In this document: positions 16,730 to 26,821 of the stretch, piece by piece | Layout: each line of letters begins with the position of its first letter | Numbering within the stretch: the first letter of the stretch is position 1 | NCBI GenBank assembly: GCA_041397775.1 | Contig: JAWKWB010000008.1 | Coordinates: 267,963 to 331,962, forward strand | Reading direction: 5' to 3' | Source: Ga0077555 sp041397775 | GTDB lineage: Bacteria; Pseudomonadota; Alphaproteobacteria; Rhizobiales; Hyphomicrobiaceae | Length of the DNA stretch: 64,000 bases | Program-made: the position numbers and the translations under genes | Notes under the pieces: model-generated | What the model was told of the DNA's origin: nothing | What the model saw: only the letters and a program-made list of their open reading frames with translations | Databases searched by the model: none

Positions 16730-17548
16730 TTAGGCCTTCGTACGCGAGCGGACGATGTACTTGTCCGTCGCCTTGTTCTTACGGGTCTTGTAACCCTTGG
16801 TCGGCTTGCCCCAGGGCGTCGCCCAGTGCTTGCCACCCTTCGTACGGCCACCGTTGGGGTGGTCGACCGGGTTCATCATCACCGAGCGGACCGTCGGGCG
16901 GGTGCCCTTCCAGCGCGTGCGACCGGCCTTGCCGCCCGACACGTTGGTGTGGTCCGGGTTCGACACCGCGCCGACGCTGGCCATGCAATCCTGACGAACC
17001 TGGCGGGTCTCGCCGGAGCTCAGCTTCAGGATCGCCCAGCCGCTGTCGCGGCCGACGAGCTGGGCGTAGGTGCCAGCGGAGCGGGCCATCTGGCCGCCGC
17101 GGCCCGGCTTCAGCTCGACGTTGTGGACGATGGTGCCGATCGGCATGGCCGACAGCGGCATCGCGTTGCCCGGCTTCACGTCGACCTTGGCGCCCGAGAC
17201 GACCTTGTCACCGACAGCCAGGCGCTGCGGCGCCAGGATGTAGGACTGCTTGCCATCCTCGTACTTGATCAGCGCGATGAAGGCGGTGCGGTTCGGATCG
17301 TACTCCAGGCGCTCGACGACGGCCGGAACGTCGGCCTTGCGACGACGGAAATCGACGAGGCGATAGGACTGCTTATGACCGCCACCGATGTGGCGCATCG
17401 TGATGCGGCCGTGATGGTTACGACCACCGGTCTTCGACTTGCCCTCGACGAGCATCTTGACCGGGCCGCCCTTCCACAGGTGGCTGCGGTCGACGATCAC
17501 GAGCTGACGCAGGCCGGGCGAGGTCGGACGGAATGTCTTGAGTGCCAT
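16730..17548 (-). CDS. rplB: 50S ribosomal protein L2
   Basis: A 272-residue L2, needed for subunit association and peptidyl-transferase centre assembly. MALKTFRPTSPGLRQLVIVD is the alphaproteobacterial N-terminus, and the conserved histidine region VMMNPVDHPNGGRTKGGKHW with TPWGKPTKGYKTR is intact. It follows rplW after 13 bp. Confidence 0.98.
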   Translation of the reverse strand: MALKTFRPTSPGLRQLVIVDRSHLWKGGPVKMLVEGKSKTGGRNHHGRITMRHIGGGHKQSYRLVDFRRRKADVPAVVERLEYDPNRTAFIALIKYEDGKQSYILAPQRLAVGDKVVSGAKVDVKPGNAMPLSAMPIGTIVHNVELKPGRGGQMARSAGTYAQLVGRDSGWAILKLSSGETRQVRQDCMASVGAVSNPDHTNVSGGKAGRTRWKGTRPTVRSVMMNPVDHPNGGRTKGGKHWATPWGKPTKGYKTRKNKATDKYIVRSRTKA

Positions 17549-17561
17549 GACTTACGATCTC

Positions 17562-17858
17562 CTAGACGCCCGTCGTCACGTCGATGGAATGGCCTTCCTC
17601 GAGCGTCACGAACGCCTTCTTGACATCGCTCTGACGAGAGATGATGCCGCGGAAGGCTTTCAGCTTGCCCTTGCGGACCAGCGTGTTCACAGCCTTCACC
17701 TTGACGTTGAAGAGCTGCTCCACGGCCTGCTTGATCTCAGGCTTGGTCGCGTTGCGGGCCACATTGAAGATGACCTGGTTGGCCTCGGAGGTCAGCGTCG
17801 CCTTCTCCGTGATCACGGGAGAGCGGATGATGTCGTAGGCCTTGAGCTGTTTGGTCAT
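17562..17858 (-). CDS. rplW: 50S ribosomal protein L23
   Basis: A 98-residue L23, the main trigger-factor and SRP docking protein at the tunnel exit. YDIIRSPVITEKATL, the VARNATKPEIKQAVEQLFNV segment and VRKGKLKAFRG are typical. Its ATG overlaps the rplD stop by 4 bp. Confidence 0.98.
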   Translation of the reverse strand: MTKQLKAYDIIRSPVITEKATLTSEANQVIFNVARNATKPEIKQAVEQLFNVKVKAVNTLVRKGKLKAFRGIISRQSDVKKAFVTLEEGHSIDVTTGV

Positions 17859-18475
17859 TTGAACCGCTCCTCCAGCGCCGTAACAGCCGCCTTCGTCAGG
17901 ACGAGCTTCTTGCGGCGCAAGATGTCGTACACGTTGATGCCCTCGACCGGCAGAACGTCGATGTTGGGGATGTTCCGCGCCGCCCGCGCGAAGCCCACAT
18001 CCAGGTTGCTGCCGTCGATGAAGAGCGCGTTGACCAGACCGAGCTTGTCGAAGCGCGCTTTCAGCGCCTTCGTCTTGCCCTCGGGGGCCTCCGCCTTCTC
18101 CAGAACGACCAGCTCGCCGGCCTTGGCCTTCGTCGAAAGGGCGTGGCGCCGAGCCAGCGCGCGCACCTTCTTGGGCAGGTCGATGGCGTGGCTGCGGGGC
18201 TTGGGTCCGAAGGCCTTGCCGCCGCCGCGGAACTGCGGCGCCGACTTGTCGCCGTGACGGGCGCCGCCGCTGCCCTTCTGCTTGACGAACTTCTTGCCCG
18301 TGACCGTCACTTCGGAACGATCCTGGGCATGATGCGTGCCCGCCATGCGCTTGAGCTGCTGCCAGCGCACCATGCGGTGGATGAGGTCCGGCCGCGGCTC
18401 GAGATTGAAGATCGTGTCATTCAACTCGACCGAGCCGGCAGCGGTCGCATCGAGCGTCGTTACCTCGGCGCGCAT
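17855..18475 (-). CDS. rplD: 50S ribosomal protein L4
   Basis: A 206-residue L4, with a globular domain and a tunnel-lining loop (GGARHGDKSAPQFRGGGKAF). In enterobacteria L4 represses the S10 operon; no such leader is claimed here. IHRMVRWQQLKRMAGTH is the family signature. Its ATG overlaps the rplC stop by one base. Confidence 0.98.
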   Translation of the reverse strand: MRAEVTTLDATAAGSVELNDTIFNLEPRPDLIHRMVRWQQLKRMAGTHHAQDRSEVTVTGKKFVKQKGSGGARHGDKSAPQFRGGGKAFGPKPRSHAIDLPKKVRALARRHALSTKAKAGELVVLEKAEAPEGKTKALKARFDKLGLVNALFIDGSNLDVGFARAARNIPNIDVLPVEGINVYDILRRKKLVLTKAAVTALEERFK

Positions 18476-19188
18476 CAGCCTTGCTCCTTGCTCTCAGTGG
18501 CGGCGACGGGCGCGGCCTTGCGGAAGGCGCCGGGCTTGGGGACGTCGGTCGGCAGCGGCCGCTTGACAGCGTCGCGCACGAGCACCCAACCGCCCTTCAC
18601 ACCGGGAACCGCACCGCGGACCAGAACCAGGCCACGATCGACATCCGTGCCAACCACTTCGAGGTTCTGCGTGGTAACACGCTCCGAACCCATGTGGCCG
18701 GCCATCTTCTTGCCCTTGAACACCTTGCCGGGGTCCTGGCGCTGACCGGTCGAACCGTGGCTGCGGTGGCTGACGGAGACGCCGTGCGTCGCGCGCAGAC
18801 CGCCGAAGTTCCAACGCTTCATCGGGCCCTGGAAGCCCTTGCCCTGGTTCGTGCCCGTGACGTCGACGAGCTGCCCCTTCACGAAGTGGTCGGCCGTGAT
18901 GACCGCCCCGACCTCGATCAGGTTCTCCGGGCTGACCCGGAATTCGACGAGCTTGCGCTTCGGCTCGACGTTCACCTTGGCAAAGCTCTCACGCTCAGCC
19001 TTGGTGACGCGCGACGGCTTGCGCTGGCCGGCACCGAGCTGCAGAGCGGTATAACCGTTCTTCTCGCCCGTGCGGTGAGCAAGGACCTGCACGTTATCGA
19101 GCTTCAGGACGGTGACGGGCACATGCTCGCCAGCCTCCGTGAAGATCCGCGTCATGCCGATCTTTTGTGCGATCACTCCGGAACGCAT
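18475..19188 (-). CDS. rplC: 50S ribosomal protein L3
   Basis: A 237-residue L3, an early assembly protein reaching the peptidyl-transferase centre. MRSGVIAQKIGMTRIFTEAG and the Gln-methylation region MKRWNFGGLRATHGVSVSHR are conserved. The C-terminus has a ~25-residue Ala/Pro/Lys extension. ATG 19188 matches the family start; an in-frame ATG at 19197, closer to AGGAAAGGA, is an alternative that adds three residues. Confidence 0.97.
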   Translation of the reverse strand: MRSGVIAQKIGMTRIFTEAGEHVPVTVLKLDNVQVLAHRTGEKNGYTALQLGAGQRKPSRVTKAERESFAKVNVEPKRKLVEFRVSPENLIEVGAVITADHFVKGQLVDVTGTNQGKGFQGPMKRWNFGGLRATHGVSVSHRSHGSTGQRQDPGKVFKGKKMAGHMGSERVTTQNLEVVGTDVDRGLVLVRGAVPGVKGGWVLVRDAVKRPLPTDVPKPGAFRKAAPVAATESKEQG

Positions 19189-19268
19189 GCCGTGCATTCC
19201 TTTCCTCAATCTCGAGCTTGTGCCAGTCGTGCCATGCGAGGCGCGACGTCACGTGCCCAGCGCGAATC

Positions 19269-19577
19269 TCAAAGCTTGATTTCGACGTCCACACCCGCGG
19301 CCAGGTCGAGCTTCATCAGAGCATCGACGGTCTGGGGCGTGGGGTCCACGATGTCCAGGAGGCGCTTGTGCGTGCGCATCTCGAACTGTTCGCGGCTCTT
19401 CTTGTCGATATGCGGCGACCGGTTGACCGTGAACCGCTCGATACGCGTCGGCAGCGGGATGGGACCCCGAACCTCAGCGCCGGTACGCTTTGCCGTGTTC
19501 ACGATCTCACGCGTCGACGCATCGAGAACACGATGATCGAACGCTTTCAACCGGATCCGGATATTCTGTCCGTTCAT
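19269..19577 (-). CDS. rpsJ: 30S ribosomal protein S10
   Basis: A 102-residue S10, also the NusE transcription antitermination factor. IRIRLKAFDHRVLDASTREI, GPIPLPTRIERFTVNRSPHI and the KKSREQFEMRTHKRL block are conserved. It follows tuf after 90 bp and heads the S10 group. Confidence 0.98.
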   Translation of the reverse strand: MNGQNIRIRLKAFDHRVLDASTREIVNTAKRTGAEVRGPIPLPTRIERFTVNRSPHIDKKSREQFEMRTHKRLLDIVDPTPQTVDALMKLDLAAGVDVEIKL

Positions 19578-19667
19578 GGGTGAATTCCCAGCTCGTGCAA
19601 CAGTCTACCACTCGGGAATGGCGCAAGCGCCGGGACGGCGCTTGGCCACGAGGCCTGCAGGAGGCCC

Positions 19668-20876
19668 TTACTCGACGATTCGCGTTACGACGCCGGCGCC
19701 GACGGTGCGTCCGCCTTCACGGATGGCGAAGCGAACCTTCTCCTCCATGGCGATCGGCTGGATCAGCTCCACCGCGAACTCCGCGTTGTCGCCCGGCATC
19801 ACCATCTCCGTGCCTTCCTTCAGCGTCACGACGCCCGTGACGTCGGTCGTGCGGAAGTAGAACTGCGGGCGATAGTTGTTGAAGAACGGCGTGTGGCGCC
19901 CACCCTCGTCCTTCGTCAGGATGTAGGCCTCGGCCATGAACTTCTTGTGCGGCTTCACAGAGCCCGGCTTGCACAGAACCTGGCCGCGCTCGACCGATTC
20001 CTTGTCGATGCCGCGCAGCAGGCAGCCCACGTTGTCGCCGGCCTCGCCAGAGTCCAGCAGCTTGCGGAACATCTCCACGCCCGTCACCGTCGTCTTCATC
20101 GTGTCGCGCAGGCCCACGATCTCGGCTTCCTCGCCGACCTTGATGCGGCCACGCTCGATGCGGCCCGTCACAACCGTGCCGCGGCCCGAGATCGAGAACA
20201 CGTCTTCGATCGGCATCAGGAACGGCTGGTCCACCGGACGCTCGGGGAGCGGGATGTACGTGTCGAGCGCGTCGTAGAGCTTCACGATCGCCTCGTCCGC
20301 AAGCGGGCCCTTCTCACCGTTCAGGGCCTTGATCGCAGCGCCGCGGATCACCGGAACGTCGTCGCCGGGGAACTGGTACTGCTTCAGCAGCTCGCGAACC
20401 TCGAGCTCGACCAGGTCCAGCAGCTCTTCGTCGTCGACCACATCGCACTTGTTCAGGAACACCACGATGTAGGGAACGCCGACCTGGCGCGCCAGAAGGA
20501 TGTGCTCGCGCGTCTGCGGCATCGGCCCGTCGACAGCCGAAACGACCAGGATCGCACCGTCCATCTGCGCAGCGCCCGTGATCATGTTCTTCACGTAGTC
20601 AGCGTGGCCCGGGCAGTCCACGTGCGCGTAGTGACGGTTCTCCGTCGCGTACTCGACGTGGCTCGTCGCGATCGTCAGGATCTTCGTCGGGTCGCGACGG
20701 CCCTGGCTCTCAGATGCCTTCGCGACTTCGTCGTACGCGATCGCAGTCTTCGTCCAGCCACGGTCAGCCGAAACCTTCGTCAGCGCAGCCGTAAGTGTCG
20801 TCTTGCCATGATCGACGTGACCGATCGTGCCAACGTTGCAGTGAGGCTTGTTACGCTCGAATTTCTCTTTCGCCAT
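19668..20876 (-). CDS. tuf: Elongation factor Tu with a variant switch I
   Basis: A 402-residue EF-Tu that delivers aminoacyl-tRNA to the ribosome. The P-loop GHVDHGKT is at residues 19-26, followed by DCPGHADYVKNM (G3) and the G4 motif NKCD. Domains 2 and 3 are complete (GRGTVVTGRIERG, NNYRPQFYFRTTDVTG). The effector loop is unusual: residues 50-69 read EVAKASESQGRRDPTKILTI. The nearly universal APEEKARGITI is replaced, and the loop is five residues longer; T68 aligns with the Mg-binding Thr61 of E. coli EF-Tu. A second tuf copy starts at 63962 with identical sequence over the visible 39 coding bases. Confidence 0.97.
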   Translation of the reverse strand: MAKEKFERNKPHCNVGTIGHVDHGKTTLTAALTKVSADRGWTKTAIAYDEVAKASESQGRRDPTKILTIATSHVEYATENRHYAHVDCPGHADYVKNMITGAAQMDGAILVVSAVDGPMPQTREHILLARQVGVPYIVVFLNKCDVVDDEELLDLVELEVRELLKQYQFPGDDVPVIRGAAIKALNGEKGPLADEAIVKLYDALDTYIPLPERPVDQPFLMPIEDVFSISGRGTVVTGRIERGRIKVGEEAEIVGLRDTMKTTVTGVEMFRKLLDSGEAGDNVGCLLRGIDKESVERGQVLCKPGSVKPHKKFMAEAYILTKDEGGRHTPFFNNYRPQFYFRTTDVTGVVTLKEGTEMVMPGDNAEFAVELIQPIAMEEKVRFAIREGGRTVGAGVVTRIVE

Positions 20877-21024
20877 GGTCGGCTCTCCTTAGTCTCGACT
20901 TTATCTCTCCGGTGGGTCGCCAGGTCCGTCCCCGGCACCTCACCGCCTGCAACCATTCAATTCCGCGTGTCGCTCGCCGCCATGGCCACCCAGGCCTCGG
21001 TCAGCGGGCGTCACGCCGCTCGTC

Positions 21025-23115
<2,091 letters not shown>

Positions 23116-23182
23116 TGGACTGCCTCGATCGTCTCTCTAGTGCGCGCCGGTCCGCCCTTGCATCAGGCGGCCGCGCGTCAGG

Positions 23183-23653
23183 TTACCAGCGGTAGTGCGA
23201 GAACGCGCGGTTGGCCTCGGCCATCTTGTGCGTGTCTTCGCGCTTCTTGACGGCCGTGCCGCGGTTGTTCGCCGCGTCGAGGAGCTCGGCGGAAAGCCGC
23301 TCCTCCATCGTGTTCTCGTTGCGCGCACGGGCGGCGGAAATGATCCAGCGGATCGCCAGGGCCTGACGACGCTCGCTGCGCACTTCGACCGGCACCTGGT
23401 ACGTCGCACCACCGACGCGGCGCGAGCGAACCTCGACAGCCGGCATCACGTTCTCGAGCGCCTGATGGAACAGCGGCAGCGGGTCCGCCTTGGCGCGCGT
23501 CTGGATGCGATCGAAAGCGCCATATACGATGCCTTCGGCGGTCGACTTCTTGCCCTCTTTCATGATCGAGTTCATGAACTTGGACACGACGAGGTCGCCG
23601 AACTTCGGATCGGGATTGATCTCCCGCTTCTCAGCGCTATGCCGACGCGACAT
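23183..23653 (-). CDS. rpsG: 30S ribosomal protein S7
   Basis: A 156-residue S7, the primary binder of the 16S 3' major domain. MSRRHSAEKREINPDPKFGD, ENVMPAVEVRSRRVGGATYQ and the VPVEVRSERR segment are typical. It follows rpsL after 131 bp and precedes fusA. Confidence 0.98.
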   Translation of the reverse strand: MSRRHSAEKREINPDPKFGDLVVSKFMNSIMKEGKKSTAEGIVYGAFDRIQTRAKADPLPLFHQALENVMPAVEVRSRRVGGATYQVPVEVRSERRQALAIRWIISAARARNENTMEERLSAELLDAANNRGTAVKKREDTHKMAEANRAFSHYRW

Positions 23654-23784
23654 GGCGAATTTCCTTCTCGGTCGCTTTTAGTCTCGGTTGCATGACCGCC
23701 CGCTGCGAACTTCCCGCAAAAGGCGTCGGCCCCGACCTCGCATTCCCGGGACTTCCCAGGTCCATGCGAGCGGGGCCGGCTGAA

Positions 23785-24156
23785 TTACTTGGGCCGCTTG
23801 GCGCCGTACTTGGAGCGGCGCTGCTTACGGGCCGCCACACCCTGGGTGTCGAGCACGCCACGGATGATGTGGTAGCGCACGCCAGGAAGGTCCTTCACGC
23901 GACCGCCGCGGATCATGACCACGGAGTGCTCCTGAAGGTTGTGACCCTCGCCCGGGATGTAGCCGATCACCTCGTAGCCGTTCGTGAGGCGGATCTTGGC
24001 GACCTTGCGAAGGGCCGAGTTCGGCTTCTTCGGCGTGGTCGTGTAGACGCGCGTGCAGACGCCACGCTTCTGGGGGCAAGCCTCCATGTGGCGCGACTTC
24101 TCGCGATAAACGCGCTTCTCGCGCGGCTTCCGGATCAGCTGCTGTATCGTCGGCAT
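23785..24156 (-). CDS. rpsL: 30S ribosomal protein S12
   Basis: A 123-residue S12, a decoding-centre protein. MPTIQQLIRKPREKRVYREK and the block TTTPKKPNSALRK are intact, with wild-type lysines there and in RGGRVKDLPG, the sites where streptomycin-resistance changes usually occur. Start at 24156; the longer upstream frame is noncoding. First gene of the str operon, with a promoter candidate about 230 bp upstream. Confidence 0.98.
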   Translation of the reverse strand: MPTIQQLIRKPREKRVYREKSRHMEACPQKRGVCTRVYTTTPKKPNSALRKVAKIRLTNGYEVIGYIPGEGHNLQEHSVVMIRGGRVKDLPGVRYHIIRGVLDTQGVAARKQRRSKYGAKRPK

Positions 24157-24611
24157 TCGCCTCGTCCAACCTTTCGCCCACTCGAAAGCGGTGCGCGCCA
24201 AACCAAACGAGCCGAGCAGCCAGATTGCGGCGCTCAGCCCGAAGCACCAGAGGATCGACAACCCGCTTCCGCGAGCCGCTCGATCGTGGTCCGTCGATGT
24301 CCTCTGCTTATGAAACGACAGTGTTTAGGGGCGTTCATCGGCAAAAACGGATGCCGACAGGCCTACGACCTATCGTGAGAGTGGGCGCAAACTATCCGCG
24401 TCGTTGCCAGACGTCAACACCCAGTTGCACGTCGGATCGAAAAAATATTGGACCAATGCGCGCGGCGCATGTCCCGGCTGGGTGATGCAGCGCCTCGCGC
24501 AGGCTTTCGTTGCCGTAGCCGGGCTTGCGCGCGGCATCGTGCGAATCGGTTGCTGCGCCGGGTCCAGCCTAGCGCTAACGTGGCCGGGGGATGCTGTCAA
24601 AGGAGCTGGAA
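24157..24611. other. 455-bp divergent gap between rpsL and the CinA-like gene
   Basis: No gene is supported here. It must hold the promoter of the str operon (minus) and probably that of the CinA-like gene (plus). Besides the candidate at 24389-24417, a perfect TTGACA occurs on the minus strand near 24599, but its -10 position is poor (TAGCGC). Confidence 0.5.
24389..24417 (-). promoter_or_regulatory. Candidate sigma70 promoter of the str operon (rpsL)
   Basis: On the minus strand TTGACG (24417-24412) is separated by exactly 17 bp from TAGTTT (24394-24389). Transcription would start near 24382, giving a leader of about 225 nt before rpsL. The -35 box is strong and the -10 box moderate. This is inferred from consensus only. 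Confidence 0.5.
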
Positions 24612-25097
24612 ATGCAGACGTTGCTGCCGATTGCCGAAGAGATCGCGTCGAAACTGAAAATGCGGCGCGAAACGCTTGCAATCGCCGAGTCTTCGGGGGG
24701 CGGCCTGATTTCGGCTGCCCTGCTCGCCGTGCCGGGTGCGTCCGCCTATTTCCTCGGGGGAGCCGTCGTCTATACGCGGCAGGCGCGCGGCGCGCTGATG
24801 GGGATCACGGACGGCGAAATGAAAGGGCTGCGGTCGTCGAGCGAGCCCTATGCCACGCTCCTTGCGCGCACCGCGCGGCACCGGCTGGGTGCGACATGGG
24901 GCCTTGCCGAGACGGGGGCCGCGGGCCCATCGGGCAACCGCTACGGCGACGCCGCGGGGCATACCTGCATCGCCGTCTCGGGGCCGGTCGAGCGCGTGTT
25001 GACGCTGGAGACCGCGAGCGCGGACCGGCTCGCCAACATGCGGACCTTCGGCGCGAAGGCGCTGGAGGAGTTCCTCGCCACACTCGCGTCGGCCTGA
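24612..25097 (+). CDS. CinA C-terminal domain protein (nicotinamide-nucleotide amidase, PncC-like)
   Basis: A 161-residue stand-alone CinA C-terminal domain. The family deamidates NMN to nicotinate mononucleotide in pyridine-nucleotide salvage. ETLAIAESSGGGLISAALLA carries the catalytic serine region, although canonical PncC has the AESCTGG form, so the CT to SG change is worth noting. GASAYFLGGAVVYT and GLAETGAAGPSGNRYGDAAG are conserved. ATG 24612 is preferred, with AGGAG 6 nt upstream, over a start seven codons earlier. A strong hairpin follows the stop. Activity on NMN is inferred from family. Confidence 0.82.
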   Translation: MQTLLPIAEEIASKLKMRRETLAIAESSGGGLISAALLAVPGASAYFLGGAVVYTRQARGALMGITDGEMKGLRSSSEPYATLLARTARHRLGATWGLAETGAAGPSGNRYGDAAGHTCIAVSGPVERVLTLETASADRLANMRTFGAKALEEFLATLASA

Positions 25098-25100
25098 TGC

Positions 25101-25148
25101 GCACGGCACGGCGGCGTCCGCCCTGTGGAGGCGGTCCGCCTGCCGTGC
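25101..25148 (+). terminator. Strong hairpin after the CinA-like gene
   Basis: The arms GCACGGCA (25101-25108) and TGCCGTGC (25141-25148) are perfectly complementary, with further GGCGG/CCGCC pairing inside. It starts 3 bp after the stop codon. There is no clear T-run, so it could be a 3' stabilising hairpin rather than an intrinsic terminator. Confidence 0.45.
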
Positions 25149-25191
25149 TATCGGTCGCGCAATCGATTGCATGTGAACGAGGAGCCGCCCG

Positions 25192-26817
25192 ATGCGCGAG
25201 GACCGCCCAGAGCTGAGGAAATGTCCGGCCAACTACGTGCCGCTGACGCCAGTGAGCTTTCTCGGCCGCGCCGCGAGCTTCTTTGGCGAACGCACGGCGG
25301 TGGTCCACGGCGCGCGGCGCCTCACCTATCGGGATCTCTATGCGCGCTCGCGGCAACTCGCCCACGCGCTGACCAAGGCAGGCATCCAGCGCGGCGATAC
25401 CGTTGCGATCGTGGCGCCGAATACTCCGGCAATGCTGGAGGCACATTACGGCGTGCCGATGATCGGCGCCGTGCTCAACCCGATCAACACGCGGCTCGAT
25501 GCCGGCGCTATCGCCTTCTGCCTGCAGCACGGCGAGGCGAAGGTGCTGCTGGCCGACCGCGAGTTCCACGCCACCGTCGCGCCAGCACTCGACCGGCTCG
25601 GCGCCAAGCGCCCGATCGTGATCGACATCGCCGATGCCGAAACGGAGGGCGCACCGGCCTACGGCGGCGTCGAGTACGAGGATTTCATCAGGGACGCCGA
25701 TCCCCAGTTCGCCTACGCGGGTCCCCGGGACGAGTGGGACTCGATCTGCCTGCTCTACACGTCGGGCACGACGGGCAATCCGAAAGGTGCCGTCTACAGC
25801 CATCGCGGTGCCCACCTGGGGGCGCTCGCCAACGCGCTGTCCTTCAAGCTCGACCACGAGAGCCGATATCTGTGGACGCTGCCGATGTTCCACTGCTCGG
25901 GCTGGACGTACACCTGGGCGGTGACGGCTGCGGGCGGCACGCACGTGTGCCTGAGGCGTGTGGAGCCCAAGCGCATCTTCGACCTGATCGCGGCCGAGAA
26001 GGTGACGCACATGTGCGGTGCGCCGATCGTGCTCAACATGCTCGTGCATGCGCCGGCCTCCGACAAGAAGGCGCTGCCGACGCGGCCGAAGGTGGCGACG
26101 GGCGGCGCGGCGCCCCCGGCCATCGTCATCGAGCGCATGGAGGCGATGGGCTTCGAGGTTCTGCACCTCTACGGCACCACGGAAAGCTATGGCCCCTCGA
26201 CCTATTGCGCGCACAAGAGCGAGTGGGACGCGGGCGACCTGACCCAGCGGTACGCGATGATGGCGCGGCAAGGCATTCCCAATGCCCTGATCGAGGACAT
26301 GATGGTGGCCAATCCCGACACGATGGAGCGGCTACCGCGCGACGGTGCCTCCATCGGCGAGATGATGCTGCGCGGCAATACGCTGATGAAAGGCTATCTC
26401 AAGAACGAGACGGCGACCGCGGAGGCGTTCGCGGGCGGCTACTACCGGTCGGGCGACCTCGCCGTCTGGCATGACGACGGCTACATGGAGGTCAAGGACC
26501 GCTCGAAGGACATCATCATCTCGGGCGGCGAGAACATCTCCTCGCTCGAAGTGGAGGAGGTGCTCTACCGGCATCCCGAGGTCATGGAGGCGGCAGTGGT
26601 GGCCCGGCCCGACGCGAAGTGGGGCGAGAGCCCGTGCGCGTTCGTGACGCTGAAGCCGGACGCCAAGCCCGTCGCGGCGGACGAGATCATCGCCTACTGC
26701 CGCGCGAACATGGCGCACTACAAGATCCCGCGCACGGTCGTGTTCGGGCCCCTGCCGAAGACCTCGACGGGCAAGATCCAGAAGTTCGTCCTGCGCGACA
26801 AGGCGAAGGAAATGTGA
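25192..26817 (+). CDS. AMP-dependent acyl-CoA synthetase/ligase
   Basis: A 541-residue ANL-superfamily enzyme that activates a carboxylic acid to acyl-AMP and then acyl-CoA. Visible motifs are the P-loop-like LLYTSGTTGNPKGAVYSH (about 185-200), the A5 motif LYGTTESYG, the hinge region YYRSGDLAVWHDDGY with DRSKDIIISGGENIS, and the catalytic lysine in PLPKTSTGKIQKFVLR. The size and ISGGENISSLEVEE resemble medium-chain/DMSP-type ligases (DmdB/AlkK-like), but the substrate cannot be read from sequence. GAGGAG lies 7 nt before the ATG. The probable selenoprotein gene starts 4 bp after the stop, so the two form an operon. Confidence 0.93.
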   Translation: MREDRPELRKCPANYVPLTPVSFLGRAASFFGERTAVVHGARRLTYRDLYARSRQLAHALTKAGIQRGDTVAIVAPNTPAMLEAHYGVPMIGAVLNPINTRLDAGAIAFCLQHGEAKVLLADREFHATVAPALDRLGAKRPIVIDIADAETEGAPAYGGVEYEDFIRDADPQFAYAGPRDEWDSICLLYTSGTTGNPKGAVYSHRGAHLGALANALSFKLDHESRYLWTLPMFHCSGWTYTWAVTAAGGTHVCLRRVEPKRIFDLIAAEKVTHMCGAPIVLNMLVHAPASDKKALPTRPKVATGGAAPPAIVIERMEAMGFEVLHLYGTTESYGPSTYCAHKSEWDAGDLTQRYAMMARQGIPNALIEDMMVANPDTMERLPRDGASIGEMMLRGNTLMKGYLKNETATAEAFAGGYYRSGDLAVWHDDGYMEVKDRSKDIIISGGENISSLEVEEVLYRHPEVMEAAVVARPDAKWGESPCAFVTLKPDAKPVAADEIIAYCRANMAHYKIPRTVVFGPLPKTSTGKIQKFVLRDKAKEM

Positions 26818-26821
26818 GGCG

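Noticed and set aside
20670..20729. EF-Tu switch I difference as a sequencing error
   Set aside because: Unlike the rpoB patch, the change is an in-frame block with conserved flanks and a coherent alternative peptide, so it looks genuine.
24157..24261. N-terminal extension of rpsL with a hydrophobic segment
   Set aside because: S12 starts at MPTIQQLI in all bacteria; the upstream 35 codons are leader sequence.
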